The notes under the pieces are model-generated. The model was not told the DNA's origin and searched no databases. It saw only the letters and a program-made list of their open reading frames with translations. 33,429 nucleotides of DNA, from the NCBI GenBank assembly GCA_949528465.1, contig CATIMP010000042.1:1-33429 (forward strand). The letters are read 5' to 3'. Source of the DNA: Bacteroidota bacterium. GTDB lineage: Bacteria; Bacteroidota; Bacteroidia; Flavobacteriales; Flavobacteriaceae. Shown piece after piece: positions 1-9,368 of this stretch. The first letter of the stretch is position 1. Each line of letters opens with the position of its first letter. The position numbers were made by a program, and so were the translations under genes.

Positions 1-432
1 AATAGTAAAGTGGTTTTTGACCAAAATCCAAGCCTTTGTTTTGACTTCATCTGCCAATTGCCCTTCGTTCCAACCCGCATAGCCTAACAAAAACTTTATT
101 TCGTTAGAAGGTAGTTTATTGGACTGCAATGCCAATTTAATTTCTTCTACATCGCCACCCCAAAAAAGTCCATTACCAAGTGGCTTAGCATCTGCAATAT
201 CTTCATTGGTGTGAATGTAAAATAGTTTATCATCATCTACCGGACCTCCTTGAAAAACAGGCCCGTCAATACCCAATTCAGGCAGTAAATCGCTAAGGTT
301 ATAATGCGTATGTTGATTAACAACAAAACCCATTGAACCTTCGTCGTTATGTTCCGTCATAAGCACAACGCTGCGCCCAAAAGATTGGTCGCCAAGAATG
401 GAAGGATGTGCTACTAAAAGTTTTCCTGTCAT
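1..432 (-). CDS. YqgE/AlgH family protein (C-terminus runs off window)
   Basis: Manual minus-strand translation MTGKLLVAHPSILGDQSFGRSVVLMTEHNDEGSMGFVVNQ... matches the YqgE/AlgH family. The ORF is open to the window edge; its ATG overlaps the fmt stop. Confidence 0.9.
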   Translation of the reverse strand, partial: MTGKLLVAHPSILGDQSFGRSVVLMTEHNDEGSMGFVVNQHTHYNLSDLLPELGIDGPVFQGGPVDDDKLFYIHTNEDIADAKPLGNGLFWGGDVEEIKLALQSNKLPSNEIKFLLGYAGWNEGQLADEVKTKAWILVKNHFTI

Positions 433-1382
433 TACACAAATCTACATTTTTCTGGAAAGCTAAACCCATTGAGTAACGCAGCGGTGTGCATACTTTTTTT
501 ATTTGGTAATTGAAGCTCTTCTATATAGACATAACCATCGTTTACGGCAACGTTAAGTTGCTGATCTTCAATATTTATTGTGCCTGGTGGATTTACAGGT
601 GTGCCCTTAATAAAATGCGCTCGCTTTAACTTCACATAAAGTTCTTCATCAGGTAATTCCAACATGCTCCATGCTGTAGGAAAAGGATTTAATCCATGAA
701 TATGATTTACAATTTCTTGTCCGTTTTTACTCCAATCTACCCGTGTGTTTTCTCGCGATAGTTTTGGTGCAGGGATCAAATCTTTAGTTTTGGGTTGCGG
801 AACAGCCTCTGTATTACCCGATGCTAAAACATCCAATGTTTTTACTATCATCTCACCTGACTTTTCTTGCATGCGCTGACTCAACTCTCCCATGGTTTCT
901 TCAGGATGTATGGACATACTTTCTTGCAATAAAACAGCACCTGTATCAATTTTTTCGTCAATCAAAAAAGTAGTCAACCCAGATTCTTTTTCTCCATTAA
1001 TGATAGCCCAATGAATGGGAGCAGCGCCCCGATAATGCGGTAATAAGGATGCGTGAAGATTAAAAGTTCCAAGCTGCGGCAGCTTCCAAACCACTTTGGG
1101 CAACATTCTAAAGGCAACCACAACAAATACATCAGCTTCAAACGCTTTTAGTTGTTCAATAGTGTTTTTATCGTTTAATTTTTCGGGTTGAAGTAAAGGG
1201 ATGTCTTGCGCTAAAGCTTCTTCTTTGACAGCCGAAAAGCGTAATTTTTTACCGCGTCCAGCAGGACGATCGGGAGTTGTAACCACGGCTACAACACTGT
1301 GGTGACTTTCTATAATCCCACGTAATCCAGCTACTGCAAAAGCAGGAGTTCCCATAAAAATCACACGTAACGATTTACTCAT
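432..1382 (-). CDS. fmt: Methionyl-tRNA formyltransferase
   Basis: ORF with FMGTPAFAV, TTPDRPAGRGKKL, NLHASLLPHYRGAAPIHWAI motifs. Confidence 0.97.
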   Translation of the reverse strand: MSKSLRVIFMGTPAFAVAGLRGIIESHHSVVAVVTTPDRPAGRGKKLRFSAVKEEALAQDIPLLQPEKLNDKNTIEQLKAFEADVFVVVAFRMLPKVVWKLPQLGTFNLHASLLPHYRGAAPIHWAIINGEKESGLTTFLIDEKIDTGAVLLQESMSIHPEETMGELSQRMQEKSGEMIVKTLDVLASGNTEAVPQPKTKDLIPAPKLSRENTRVDWSKNGQEIVNHIHGLNPFPTAWSMLELPDEELYVKLKRAHFIKGTPVNPPGTINIEDQQLNVAVNDGYVYIEELQLPNKKSMHTAALLNGFSFPEKCRFV

Positions 1383-3232
1383 TTTAATCTGTAAAAATTT
1401 CCTTTTTCTTCCACAACAAGCTCTTCATTTACTAAATAATTAAGTGCCTCAATAACGTATTCTCTATTGTTTTTTGATTCAAACACCAATTGATTCAAAG
1501 ATACAGTTTCTGCATTCGTAAGCCGGTTTTTTAGCTCCTGAATTACGTCGCGAATTGAAGTCTGATTTTTCATGCAATTCGAACACGATTGGCATCTCTT
1601 CTTTGTTTTTTCACCAAAGTAATTTAATAGTTTTTTTCGGTAGCATTTAGTTGTGGTACAGTAATCCCAAACCGAGTCTGCTAATCGCTTTTTTTCTCGC
1701 TTAAAGGTGCCTAATTGTTCGATTACATTGCGCAATGTTCTCTTGTCCTCTCTTGGTGTAAGAAACTGTATGGCGCTGTCTACGTGCAACTGCTGAATTT
1801 CTACCGTTCCATTTTGCTCCATCTTTTTTAACAATTCAACACACTGCTGCAAAGGCAAATTGCATTTTTTGGCAATAGAATATAAGTTTACAGATTGCAT
1901 TCTTTCTGTAATTCCGGTAATGTTTCGTAGCAAATAATCAATTAAAACATCATTTTGTGGAAGGCTATTTTTTTCAAGTTTCAGCGAAGTTTTTGGTGTT
2001 GCATATTGTGTAATTGATAGCACTTGTCCGCGTTCTAAAAGTTCCAAAACGTGAAAGGTTTTTTTTTGGTTTACATTGTATCGTTGACAAAACAGGTTTA
2101 AATTAAACTCCAACATTTCTTGTGGTAATTCCCCGTATGCGATGTCAAAATAAAGACATAAATATTTATAAACGTTTTGAATGGCGTCTATTGGTGGAAC
2201 GCTAGCCATGAGTCTATCCCATAGCTTTTTTTGGTCTTCGGGTGCTACAAAAAGCGTAGCTGTTGAGGCATCTCCGTCTCTTCCGCATCGACCTACCTCT
2301 TGGTAATATTGTTCGATACTAAAAGGCAAAGTGGCGTGCACGACATGTTTTACGTTTGCTTTGTCTATACCCATACCAAATGCCGTAGTGGCAATCATAA
2401 CAGGTGTTTTTTCTTGCATCCAGTTGGCAATTCGCAATTCTTTGTCAGAACTTCCTCCATGAAAATAGGCCGTTTTATGCCCCATATTATTAAGGTGATT
2501 ACTCAGTAACTCAGCACTTTTCCGGGTACCCACATACACAATACTTGGAACTCCTTTGGGTTCTAAGGCTGCTGCGACAGCTTCAAGTTTATTGGAATTT
2601 GGCACTACACGCAACTCAATATTTGCTCTATCAAACGACCCAATAATCTTCTTTGGCGATTGCAGTTCGAGCGTTTTACAGATGTCTTCTCTCACGTCTG
2701 CAGTTGCAGTTGCCGTAACCGCAATGGTTGGAATGTCTGGAAGCAAATTTTTGAGAGTGATGATTTCACGGTAAGTAGGTCTAAAATCGTGCCCCCATTC
2801 TGAAATACAATGTGCCTCATCAATAGCAAGTAACGAAAGTTGCATTTGAGATAGATGAGCTTGAACTAAGGGGTGTTGTGCTCGTTCAGGGGAAAGATAT
2901 AGAAACTTAAAATTTCCAAACTTACAATTGTCCAAAACCCTTACAAGATCATCTTCTTGCATGGGGCCTGATAGATGCATGGCACGAATACCTTTCTTTT
3001 GAAGCCCCTCCACTTGATCGCTCATAAGTGCAATTAGTGGACTAATAACCACACAAATTCCTGGCAATAATAACGCTGGTAATTGATAACAAAGGCTTTT
3101 TCCACCTCCTGTTGGTAATACGACCAAACAGTCTTGTCTATCTAGCACTGCAGAAACGGCTTCGTGTTGTCCCGTTCGAAAATCTGAAGCACCCCAATAC
3201 GTTTTAAGTGCGTTTTTTACGTTTGTGTTCAT
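1379..3232 (-). CDS. recQ: RecQ-family ATP-dependent DNA helicase
   Basis: DEAH helicase motifs (PTGGGKSLCYQLPAL, AIDEAHCISEWGHDFRP, GRCGRDG) plus a Zn-binding Cys cluster (CQSCSNC). Confidence 0.95.
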   Translation of the reverse strand: MNTNVKNALKTYWGASDFRTGQHEAVSAVLDRQDCLVVLPTGGGKSLCYQLPALLLPGICVVISPLIALMSDQVEGLQKKGIRAMHLSGPMQEDDLVRVLDNCKFGNFKFLYLSPERAQHPLVQAHLSQMQLSLLAIDEAHCISEWGHDFRPTYREIITLKNLLPDIPTIAVTATATADVREDICKTLELQSPKKIIGSFDRANIELRVVPNSNKLEAVAAALEPKGVPSIVYVGTRKSAELLSNHLNNMGHKTAYFHGGSSDKELRIANWMQEKTPVMIATTAFGMGIDKANVKHVVHATLPFSIEQYYQEVGRCGRDGDASTATLFVAPEDQKKLWDRLMASVPPIDAIQNVYKYLCLYFDIAYGELPQEMLEFNLNLFCQRYNVNQKKTFHVLELLERGQVLSITQYATPKTSLKLEKNSLPQNDVLIDYLLRNITGITERMQSVNLYSIAKKCNLPLQQCVELLKKMEQNGTVEIQQLHVDSAIQFLTPREDKRTLRNVIEQLGTFKREKKRLADSVWDYCTTTKCYRKKLLNYFGEKTKKRCQSCSNCMKNQTSIRDVIQELKNRLTNAETVSLNQLVFESKNNREYVIEALNYLVNEELVVEEKGNFYRLK

Positions 3233-3765
3233 AGATTTTTGAAAATAAATGCAAGACGTTTGGCAACACTAACTCGTGGAACTTCAATGCATTCCATGCC
3301 AAAATCGTTATAGGTTTCTACTAAGGCAATGTGAAGTTTTTCAGCTTCCTTAAAATCCTCTGCTCGTTGTGCGTCTTGCTCAAAAATAGCTTCCCAAGGT
3401 GGAAAAATAAACACCTTGTCGTAAGTGAAGTTAATACAATCCTCCTCCATGCCACAAGGCACATCATCTCCTAATTCATGTAAATACGCTACAACGTCAT
3501 GGATGCCGCGGTCATACAATTGAACAGGGGCGTTACTTTCTTTAAAATAATCATGAAGCCTGCTTTCAAAAATAGCCTCGCTAAATGCCAATGGGTTTTC
3601 CAAAAAAGGACGCTGATTACCACTGGCCTTAGATGCTGAAATAACAGCCCTTGACACTTCACCGTAACACGAAATCTCAGCATGATTTGCGCTGTTGATT
3701 AGTGTGGTTTTACCACTTGCAGGTGAGCCTGTAAGGACTACTTTTTGTTTTTCAAACATATACAA
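3229..3765 (-). CDS. AAA/P-loop NTPase (AAA_28-like)
   Basis: Walker A GSPASGKTT. Alternative starts are ATG 3765 or ATG 3759. Confidence 0.8.
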   Translation of the reverse strand: MYMFEKQKVVLTGSPASGKTTLINSANHAEISCYGEVSRAVISASKASGNQRPFLENPLAFSEAIFESRLHDYFKESNAPVQLYDRGIHDVVAYLHELGDDVPCGMEEDCINFTYDKVFIFPPWEAIFEQDAQRAEDFKEAEKLHIALVETYNDFGMECIEVPRVSVAKRLAFIFKNL

Positions 3766-3775
3766 ATGTCGGGAT

Positions 3776-3804
3776 TTGTAACCGTTTGCAAAACTGTATC
3801 TTTG
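3776..3804 (+). promoter_or_regulatory. Bacteroidota-type promoter: TTG (3776-3778), 18-nt spacer, TATCTTTG (3797-3804)
   Basis: Matches the TTG / TAnnTTTG consensus of Bacteroidota primary sigma. It ends 4 nt before the DUF493 ATG. Confidence 0.65.
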
Positions 3805-3808
3805 TGAG

Positions 3809-4099
3809 ATGCAACAGCCTGCAAAAGACGAGTATTTTTACGAACGCTTTCACCAACAACTTTTAGATACAAGTTCTTGGCCTAGTGTGTATGTATTTAA
3901 GTTTATTGTGCCCGCGTCTAATAACGCTCAAAAAACACTTGAAGAGCTATTTTCCAACGATGTTGTTAAAATCAGTGTTCGCGCTTCAAGCAAAGGCACA
4001 TACAGCAGTATTTCCGTTCAAGGAACTTTTGAAAGTCCCGCTGTAATCATTGACAAGTATAAGCAAGCGTCTAAAATTCCAAATATCATTCAGCTCTAA
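3809..4099 (+). CDS. DUF493 (YbeD-like) family protein
   Basis: 96 aa; YVFKFIVPAS...ISVRASSKGTYSSISVQGTFESP typical of the family. Confidence 0.85.
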   Translation: MQQPAKDEYFYERFHQQLLDTSSWPSVYVFKFIVPASNNAQKTLEELFSNDVVKISVRASSKGTYSSISVQGTFESPAVIIDKYKQASKIPNIIQL

Positions 4100-4137
4100 T
4101 CTTTTTTTAGTAGTTTTACCTCATAAATATCCCTCAC

Positions 4138-4791
4138 TTGATAGAAAATCTTCAATACAATAACGAACGCTCAGATTTAGCGATTCCCGAATACGGTCGT
4201 CACATTCATAAAATGATTCAGCAAGTAATGGCTGAAGACGATAAAGAACAACGAAACAAACAAGCCCAGGCCATTATTGGCATTATGGGAAATCTAAATC
4301 CTCACTTACGCGATGTTGCTGATTTTCAGCATAAACTTTGGGATCAATTGTTTATTATGTCCGACTTTGAGTTGGATGTAGATGCACCTTTTCCGAAGCC
4401 GAGCGCAGAAGTATTGGCGGCACCTCCAGCTCCTCTAGACTATCCACAATCGTATCCTAAATACCGTTTTTACGGCAATAATATTAAGGGAATGATAGAT
4501 GTTGTGGTTGGCTGGGAAGAAGGCGAGCTTAAAGAAGCATTGGTATATGTGATTGCCAATCATATGAAAAAATGCTTTTTGAATTGGAACAAAGACACGG
4601 TTGAAGATCATGTGATTTTTAATCATTTAGCTGAGCTTTCTGATGGAAAGCTTGTACTTAGTGGTAAAGATGTAGCTCTCACCGATTCTGAAAATCTTAT
4701 TCGCTTAACAAACAAGCGATTTGGTAAAGGTGGCACACGGAGCAAACACAAAAAATACCGAAACCCTAAGCAACAACAACGTCGCAAGTAA
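4138..4791 (+). CDS. DUF4290 family protein (apparent TTG start)
   Basis: LQYNNERSDLAIPEYGRHIHKMI is a characteristic Bacteroidota DUF4290 N-terminus; abuts murA. Confidence 0.85.
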   Translation: MIENLQYNNERSDLAIPEYGRHIHKMIQQVMAEDDKEQRNKQAQAIIGIMGNLNPHLRDVADFQHKLWDQLFIMSDFELDVDAPFPKPSAEVLAAPPAPLDYPQSYPKYRFYGNNIKGMIDVVVGWEEGELKEALVYVIANHMKKCFLNWNKDTVEDHVIFNHLAELSDGKLVLSGKDVALTDSENLIRLTNKRFGKGGTRSKHKKYRNPKQQQRRK

Positions 4792-6102
4792 ATGGGAGCC
4801 TTTAAAATTACGGGCGGTGTACCTCTTTCAGGGGCTATTCAACCACAAGGAGCTAAAAATGAAGCACTTCAAATTTTATGTGCCGTTTTGCTTACTCCAG
4901 CGCCTGTAACGGTACATAATATTCCAGATATTATTGATGTCAATAAGCTTATTGACATACTCATTCAATTAGGCGTTAAAGTTGAAAAACACAGTGCAGA
5001 CAGCTATACGTTTCAAGCCGACGATATAGACATTGACTACCTCCAATCAGACGATTTTAAGATTTCTGGACGTGGTTTACGTGGGTCAATTATGATTGTT
5101 GGACCTTTATTGGCTCGTTTTGGAAAAGGATTTATTCCCAAACCTGGAGGAGATAAAATTGGTCGCCGTAGGCTAGACACACATTTTCAAGGATTTATCA
5201 AACTTGGCGCAACCTTCCGTTACAACAAAGAAGAGTATTTCTACGGCGTAGAAGCCGATGAACTACGCGGCACGTATATGTTATTAGACGAAGCCTCTGT
5301 TACGGGAACGGCAAACATTGTCATGGCCGCGGTACTTGCCAAAGGAACGACTACGATTTATAACGCCGCTTGTGAACCTTACTTGCAGCAGCTCTGCAAT
5401 ATGCTTGTGCGTATGGGTGCCAATATTTCGGGAATCGGCTCTAATTTACTCACGATTGAGGGAGTTGACACACTTGGAGGAACAGATCACCGTATTTTGC
5501 CCGATATGATTGAAATTGGCAGTTGGATTGGTCTTGCGGCACTTACCAAAAGCGCGCTTACCATAAAAGATGTACAATGGGAATATTTGGGTCAAATTCC
5601 AGATGTATTTCGCCGTTTGGGTATAACAATTGAGCAAAATGGCGACGATATGTTTATTCCTGCGCATACCAACGGCTTCGAAATTCAAAGCTATATTGAT
5701 GGCTCTGTAATGACTATTTCTGATGCACCTTGGCCAGGATTTACGCCTGACCTTTTGAGTATTGTACTCGTAGTAGCTACGCAAGCACGTGGTAGTGTGT
5801 TGGTGCATCAAAAAATGTTTGAGAGCCGCTTATTCTTTGTTGACAAACTTATTGATATGGGTGCTAAAATTATTCTATGTGATCCACACCGTGCTAATGT
5901 AATTGGGCATGATTTTAAGTCAACCCTGAAAGCAACAACAATGACTTCTCCCGATATTCGTGCTGGTATTTCTTTGCTTATTGCAGCCCTTTCTGCCAAA
6001 GGCACAAGTACCATATTTAACATCGAACAAATTGACCGTGGGTATCAGAATATTGACACACGTCTTCGTGCTTTAGGCGCTCAGATTGAGCGAATTTCAT
6101 AA
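4792..6102 (+). CDS. murA: UDP-N-acetylglucosamine 1-carboxyvinyltransferase
   Basis: GGVPLSGAIQPQGAKNEALQIL, PKPGGDKIGRRRLDTH, RGYQNIDTRLRALGAQI. Confidence 0.96.
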   Translation: MGAFKITGGVPLSGAIQPQGAKNEALQILCAVLLTPAPVTVHNIPDIIDVNKLIDILIQLGVKVEKHSADSYTFQADDIDIDYLQSDDFKISGRGLRGSIMIVGPLLARFGKGFIPKPGGDKIGRRRLDTHFQGFIKLGATFRYNKEEYFYGVEADELRGTYMLLDEASVTGTANIVMAAVLAKGTTTIYNAACEPYLQQLCNMLVRMGANISGIGSNLLTIEGVDTLGGTDHRILPDMIEIGSWIGLAALTKSALTIKDVQWEYLGQIPDVFRRLGITIEQNGDDMFIPAHTNGFEIQSYIDGSVMTISDAPWPGFTPDLLSIVLVVATQARGSVLVHQKMFESRLFFVDKLIDMGAKIILCDPHRANVIGHDFKSTLKATTMTSPDIRAGISLLIAALSAKGTSTIFNIEQIDRGYQNIDTRLRALGAQIERIS

Positions 6103-6104
6103 AG

Positions 6105-6383
6105 CTAGCGCTTAGAGACCTTATTGTTACTAATTCCTCTTTGACGCGAACATTTAAATCGTCCAACTTCGTCCGTTCGCTTTTTTAAATGTTTGGTTTT
6201 TCTTCCTTGAACACGCTTTCTCCACAACTTAAAACTAGTTGGTTTCATGTTGCGTCGCATAATGGTTATAACCTCTTGCTCTTTGAGTCCAAATTGCATT
6301 TTGATTGCGTCAAACGGGGTGCGATCTTCCCAACCCATTTCAATAATCCTATCAATTTCTATATCTGTGAGTTTTCTTTTCAT
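6105..6383 (-). CDS. DUF2805 / TIGR03643 family protein, last gene of the photolyase operon
   Basis: MAxAWEDRTPF-like pattern: EMGWEDRTPFDAIKMQFGLKEQEVITIMRRNMKPTSFKLWRKRVQGRKTKH; 4-nt overlap with the upstream photolyase. Confidence 0.85.
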   Translation of the reverse strand: MKRKLTDIEIDRIIEMGWEDRTPFDAIKMQFGLKEQEVITIMRRNMKPTSFKLWRKRVQGRKTKHLKKRTDEVGRFKCSRQRGISNNKVSKR

Positions 6384-7852
6384 GCGTCCATAATATTTTC
6401 TCTGTCAGGCAGCGTGTGTCTTGCCACAATACGCCTGCTTTCATTGCGGACAATGGCGTTGCGTCGCATTTGCCACAATATTGCTGAGGCGTGTTTGTAG
6501 GTTTTTTTAATGTCTATTATTGGTTTTGGATAATTTTCTCCTAAAATAAAGCCATATCCCTGTTGCTCAATTTCAGTCATGGTCCATGGTTCAAGAACAA
6601 ATGCTGTGGGCAACTCCGCTAACTCTGGCACCCATTTCCGAATAAAATTTCCATCTGCATCATGTTCTAATGCATTTTTAGTAGGATTGTAAATACGCAC
6701 CATATTAATCCCTGTTTCTCCTGCTTGCATTTGAAACTGTGGGTAGTGTATGCCAGGCTCAAAATCTAAAAATTGACGCCCTAGAAATTGCGCCCCTGCT
6801 TGCCAAGGTTGCCATAAATGATGTGTAAAAAACGACACCACCATGGCGCGCATTCTAAAGTTTAAATACCCCGTTTCCACCACGCAACGCATACATGCAT
6901 CCACTAATGGATATCCTGTTTTGCCTTGTTTCCATGCGTCAATAAAGCGTGTGTTTGCCGGTTTGTTTATGTAGTGATATCCTTTGTTCACACTCTTAAA
7001 CTCCATTTGAGTTTCCATTTCAAACTTTTGAATAAAGTGTGCTTGCCAGCGTAACCTTGAGGTAAATGCATTGATTTGAAAGGCACTCGCACCAAGAGTT
7101 TTGGCTTGTTTTGCTCGTTGCCATACATAGCGTACAGATAGATTTCCCCACGCCAAGTAAGGCGAAACTCGACCGCAATGCAATCGGGCTGCTTCTGGTT
7201 TTGAAATCGACTGTTGGTATTTTTTATGACGTGTTTTTAAAAAACTCTCCAAGTAGGCTATCCCTTTTTTTGTCCCACCTTCTTGAATACCCTCCATTTT
7301 TTTGGGTTGAAGCTGAATTTCTTCAAGTTGCCCTCCGTTGACTGCTACAAAATTTTTTTCAGTAGCCGTAAAGGGTTTTATGGATTGCATCATGTAGTTT
7401 GTCCAGTAATCTCGCCAGTGCGCTCTGTTTGCCAATCCACGAAATACGCCATTATTGATGTGTTCTACCCAATGTGTATTTTGTAAACCGCACCATTTCT
7501 TTATCTCTTTATCTCTTTCAAACGTACAATTTAACCCTGTTTCTTGCATCGAAAAAAGTGTTTTTATACGCCAGGTTTTACTTAAATTCTCCAGTATTTC
7601 GGTTACTTCTCCGGTGGCACAATGTACTTTGGTTTTGTACGGATTAAGCTCTTGATTTAGATTTACAATGGATTGCTCAATAAAGTTCCAATGTCGTTTG
7701 TGATAATGTGGATTCTTTTTTAAGCTGGGTTCAAAAACATAAAGTAAGAGTAGGGGAGTGTTTGAATCAATCGCATTTTGAAGCCCTTCATTATCAAGGA
7801 TGCGCAAGTCACGCTTAAACCAAAAAACATTAATTGTTGGCTTAGAATGCAT
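6380..7852 (-). CDS. Photolyase/cryptochrome family FAD protein (490 aa)
   Basis: N-terminal FWFKRDLRILDNEGL and FAD-domain GYPLVDACMRCVVETGYLNFRMR...IHYPQFQMQAGETGINMVRIYNPTK. Confidence 0.92.
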   Translation of the reverse strand: MHSKPTINVFWFKRDLRILDNEGLQNAIDSNTPLLLLYVFEPSLKKNPHYHKRHWNFIEQSIVNLNQELNPYKTKVHCATGEVTEILENLSKTWRIKTLFSMQETGLNCTFERDKEIKKWCGLQNTHWVEHINNGVFRGLANRAHWRDYWTNYMMQSIKPFTATEKNFVAVNGGQLEEIQLQPKKMEGIQEGGTKKGIAYLESFLKTRHKKYQQSISKPEAARLHCGRVSPYLAWGNLSVRYVWQRAKQAKTLGASAFQINAFTSRLRWQAHFIQKFEMETQMEFKSVNKGYHYINKPANTRFIDAWKQGKTGYPLVDACMRCVVETGYLNFRMRAMVVSFFTHHLWQPWQAGAQFLGRQFLDFEPGIHYPQFQMQAGETGINMVRIYNPTKNALEHDADGNFIRKWVPELAELPTAFVLEPWTMTEIEQQGYGFILGENYPKPIIDIKKTYKHASAILWQMRRNAIVRNESRRIVARHTLPDRENIMDA

Positions 7853-9368
7853 CTGGATTTTCTATTATTTCGTAAGCGCGTGCCTTAATTTGTGCCAATT
7901 CTTCGGGTTTGATTTTTCCTAGTAAATTGAACATCATCCCCATGCGATGATTTCCCTTTAACTCTTCTCTTTTATCATCCAAAAAGTTCCAATACAAACT
8001 ATTAAATGGACAAGCGTTTTCTCCAACACGTTTCTTTTTGTCGTAACTACAACTACTGCAATAGTTGCTCATTTTATTCACATAAGATCCTGAAGAAACA
8101 TAGGGTTTTGTAGCAACAATTCCACCATCAGCATACTGACTCATACCACGTGTATTTGGCAGTTGTACCCATTCCACAGCGTCTGCGTAAATACCTAAAT
8201 ACCAGTCATCTACTTCATCGGGATGGGTTTGCAATAGCAACGCAAAATTTCCCGTAATCATCAAGCGTTGAATGTGATGGGCATAAGCGTTTTCCAAACT
8301 GTTGCTAATGCTTGTTTTAAGGCAATTCATTTTGGTTTCCCCCGTCCAATAAAAATCAGGGAGCTTTCCGAAATTATTTAACTCATTTTTTTGCTTGTAC
8401 TGCGGCATTTCTTTCCAATACAACCCTCGAATGTATTCGCGCCAACCTAAAATTTGACGTACAAAGCCTTCTATTTGTGAGAGACTTATGGCTTCGCTAT
8501 TTCTGAACGCAGTAATTGCACGTTCAATTACCTCATCTGGATTGATGAGTTTAACATTTAAGCTAAATGAAATACGCGCATGGAATAAATTCGTTTCATC
8601 TTGATGCATAGCATCTTGATAGGTCCCAAAATCCTGAAGCAAATAGTCGCAGAAATAGTTTAATTGATTAAGTGATTCCTCGCGAGAAACCGCAAATAGA
8701 AAAGATGACGGATTGAACGTTCCAATGGTATCTATTTTTGCTGCAACTATTTGATTGTGAATTTCTTTAGCCAAAGTCATATCGGGCTGATAGGGCGGAG
8801 GTATAAGGCCGCCTTTCCACGTATTCCGATTAAATTTATCGTAGTTCCAGCTGCCGCCTTCGGGCTGTCCGTCTACCATGAGGTATTGGTGTTTTTTTCG
8901 CATATAGCGATAAAAAAACTCCATGACCAACGATTTTTTACCTTCATAGAATTCAGCTAATTCTGTCCGAGTCGTCAAAAAATGTTCGGTATCACATGCG
9001 TTTACTTTAATGTCAAGTGTTTTTCCAAATGCTTTTAATTGCTCGTCTAACCTAAATTCATCTGGTAGTTGGTACGCGAAAGAAGTTGCATCGACCAACT
9101 CAATTACTTTTCCCAAATTTTTTGTTAAGTCTTGGGTATTATTGGGGTCATCAATGGTGTAATAAATTACGGTATGTCCGTATTCTTCTAACCTTCGCGC
9201 AAAACTGCGCATAGCAGCAAAAAAAGCAACAACTTTTTGCACATGATGACGCACATAATCTGTCTCTTGTCGCATTTCGAACATCACATAACACACCTGG
9301 TTATTGGGTTCAATATACCAGCTGTGTTCTTCGTTGAGTTGATCGCCAAGAATGAGTCGTACTTCCAT
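7842..9368 (-). CDS. Cryptochrome/photolyase-related protein of the Fe-S (PhrB/FeS-BCP, (6-4)-photolyase-like) class
   Basis: LILGDQLNEEHSW N-terminus; MNCLKT and YCSSCSYDKKKRVGENACPFNSLYWNF cysteine pattern consistent with the [4Fe-4S] cluster of this class. Confidence 0.93.
   Translation of the reverse strand: MEVRLILGDQLNEEHSWYIEPNNQVCYVMFEMRQETDYVRHHVQKVVAFFAAMRSFARRLEEYGHTVIYYTIDDPNNTQDLTKNLGKVIELVDATSFAYQLPDEFRLDEQLKAFGKTLDIKVNACDTEHFLTTRTELAEFYEGKKSLVMEFFYRYMRKKHQYLMVDGQPEGGSWNYDKFNRNTWKGGLIPPPYQPDMTLAKEIHNQIVAAKIDTIGTFNPSSFLFAVSREESLNQLNYFCDYLLQDFGTYQDAMHQDETNLFHARISFSLNVKLINPDEVIERAITAFRNSEAISLSQIEGFVRQILGWREYIRGLYWKEMPQYKQKNELNNFGKLPDFYWTGETKMNCLKTSISNSLENAYAHHIQRLMITGNFALLLQTHPDEVDDWYLGIYADAVEWVQLPNTRGMSQYADGGIVATKPYVSSGSYVNKMSNYCSSCSYDKKKRVGENACPFNSLYWNFLDDKREELKGNHRMGMMFNLLGKIKPEELAQIKARAYEIIENPDAF

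Noticed and set aside
2096-2108. Palindromic GTTTAAATTAAAC resembling the light-operon motif
   Set aside because: It lies inside the recQ coding region, lacks the spacing and context of the two promoter sites, and is expected by chance in AT-rich DNA.
2300-2774. Plus-strand ORFs (69 and 72 aa) opposite recQ
   Set aside because: They are antisense to a clearly conserved gene, with no recognisable domain or start context. The same reasoning rejects the other 60-140 aa antisense ORFs, such as 5446-5811, 10584-11012 and 14291-14722.
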